Below, piece by piece: positions 62,974 through 63,641 of a stretch of DNA of 63,641 bases. The stretch is from contig PLNW01000101.1 of NCBI GenBank assembly GCA_003142855.1, forward strand, positions 1-63,641, written 5' to 3'. The first letter of the stretch is position 1. Each line of letters starts with the position of its first letter. Under the pieces are notes generated by a model. The model saw nothing but the letters and a program-made list of their open reading frames with translations, did not search any database and was not told the DNA's origin. Source of the stretch: Myxococcales bacterium (lineage in GTDB: Bacteria; Myxococcota_A; Polyangia; Fen-1088). The position numbers and the translations under genes are program-made.

Positions 62974-63618
62974 CTACAAAAGGCGGCTTCCTTGAGCCGC
63001 GCCCACCAGCATCACCACCTGCATGACCAGGGCGCGGTCGCCCTCGACCTGCAACCGCCCGGCTAGCAGTGCCGGCAAGACGGCGAGCGTGCCGTTCGAC
63101 AGTTCTTCGCAGGTGCGGCTGTCCACGCGCACGGTTGAACGGGGACGGCCAGCGCGCATCCCTGACGGGCCGAACGCCAGGTCGAGGGTCCAGCGTCGCC
63201 GACGGCGCCCGTGGATCTCGACCGCGATGCGGCCGTCGAGATGCGCCAGCAAGTCGATTTTGCTTTCGTCGACGCACAGCAGATCCATCACGTCGGTATT
63301 TGGCGGCAAGAGCGCAGGAAGATCGGGGCCGTCGCGAAACAGGGCTAGAAAATCAGCCGCGCTCTGCCTGAGCCAAGTGTCGGGATCGCCTTGGGGGTCA
63401 GACCGTCCATGCGCACCCAACTCGCGACGTTCCACGACGAGAGCGTCGTCAGAAACGCAGACATCCCAGGTGCCGGCGCCGGGGCCCGAAAGAGTCACCC
63501 GCACCAAGGGGCTGTCGGGCGGCGGACGTCGAGGAGCTGCTTCGAAGGCGCGCGGCAGCCAGGATTCGATGATCTCGTCTGCCGGCATATCGGCCGGCGG
63601 GCGGCTGTACTCGCTCAC
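62974..63618 (-). CDS. SCP2-like sterol-carrier domain protein
   Basis: A 214-residue protein. Residues 60-210 resemble the SCP2 fold: DPDTWLRQSAADFLALFRDG, VDSRTCEELSNGTLAVLPAL and LLAGRLQVEGDRALVMQVV at the end. The first 55 residues are Pro/Glu-rich. It is convergent with the T6SS operon and its product probably binds hydrophobic ligands or forms a scaffold. The gene ends 12 bases from the stop of the broken small ORF. Confidence 0.65.
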   Translation of the reverse strand: MSEYSRPPADMPADEIIESWLPRAFEAAPRRPPPDSPLVRVTLSGPGAGTWDVCVSDDALVVERRELGAHGRSDPQGDPDTWLRQSAADFLALFRDGPDLPALLPPNTDVMDLLCVDESKIDLLAHLDGRIAVEIHGRRRRRWTLDLAFGPSGMRAGRPRSTVRVDSRTCEELSNGTLAVLPALLAGRLQVEGDRALVMQVVMLVGAAQGSRLL

Positions 63619-63641
63619 CGTCTAGAGCACCGAACGGTTTG

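Overview
The window looks like a chromosomal segment of a high-GC Myxococcota bacterium, probably of the Polyangia type. The evidence is strong G/C third-position bias, many lipoproteins with Gly/Thr/Ser-rich linkers of the TGG or GGS kind, three proteins ending in a MYXO-CTERM-like tail (SGC motif, membrane helix, Arg cluster), DUF1844, and a proteobacterial-type T6SS. No rRNA, tRNA or CRISPR array was seen.

Layout. 0.2-2.7 kb: a Tat-exported DUF362-like surface protein and a small lipoprotein. 2.7-6.3 kb (minus strand): an arsenic block arsR-acr3-arsC, then a padR / Cys-rich protein / secreted methyltransferase-like trio with its own promoter and a palindrome between the -35 and -10 boxes. 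6.3-7.2 kb: an ECF sigma factor with a built-in zinc-finger domain. 7.4-17.8 kb (plus strand): nine tightly coupled genes, a HTH/molybdate-binding-like regulator, modA, modB, modC, a second binding-protein-like lipoprotein, an outer-membrane porin, a YfaP/DUF2135 lipoprotein, a TonB-dependent receptor and another lipoprotein. I read this as a molybdate-type oxyanion import system reaching from the cell surface to the cytoplasm, the most interesting system in the window.

17.8-25.3 kb (minus strand): three GH26 mannanase-like lipoproteins, a C-terminal remnant of an SGNH esterase, and a two-domain ArsA-like ATPase. 25.5-35.3 kb: a sugar-nucleotide/steroid-type SDR, a PilZ protein, a GT4 glycosyltransferase, a PqqD-like/HlyD fusion, dapA-dapB and two polytopic membrane proteins. 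35.3-38.4 kb: a DUF1844 gene pair, a class III nucleotide cyclase with a PD-(D/E)XK-like N-terminal domain, and two envelope proteins.

38.7-52.8 kb is a second polysaccharide and accessory region: a bacterial GH45 cellulase-like lipoprotein, a Bacteroidota-like pair (DUF6057-like membrane protein and a PD40 propeller with a CxxCH motif), two PL11 rhamnogalacturonan lyases that are a recent duplication, a membrane-anchored protein with 14 YCF48-type repeats, a roughly 277-bp MITE-like element with terminal inverted repeats and an 11-bp flanking duplication, and an M14 carboxypeptidase lipoprotein. 52.9-62.6 kb is a T6SS sheath/baseplate operon tssA-B-C-hcp-E-F-G-H, followed by a broken small ORF and a convergent SCP2-like gene.

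Taken together, this is a predatory or saprophytic soil-type genome neighbourhood: surface and secreted hydrolases for mannan, pectin and cellulose, metal and oxyanion handling, and a contact-dependent secretion apparatus. All functions are read from sequence features alone.
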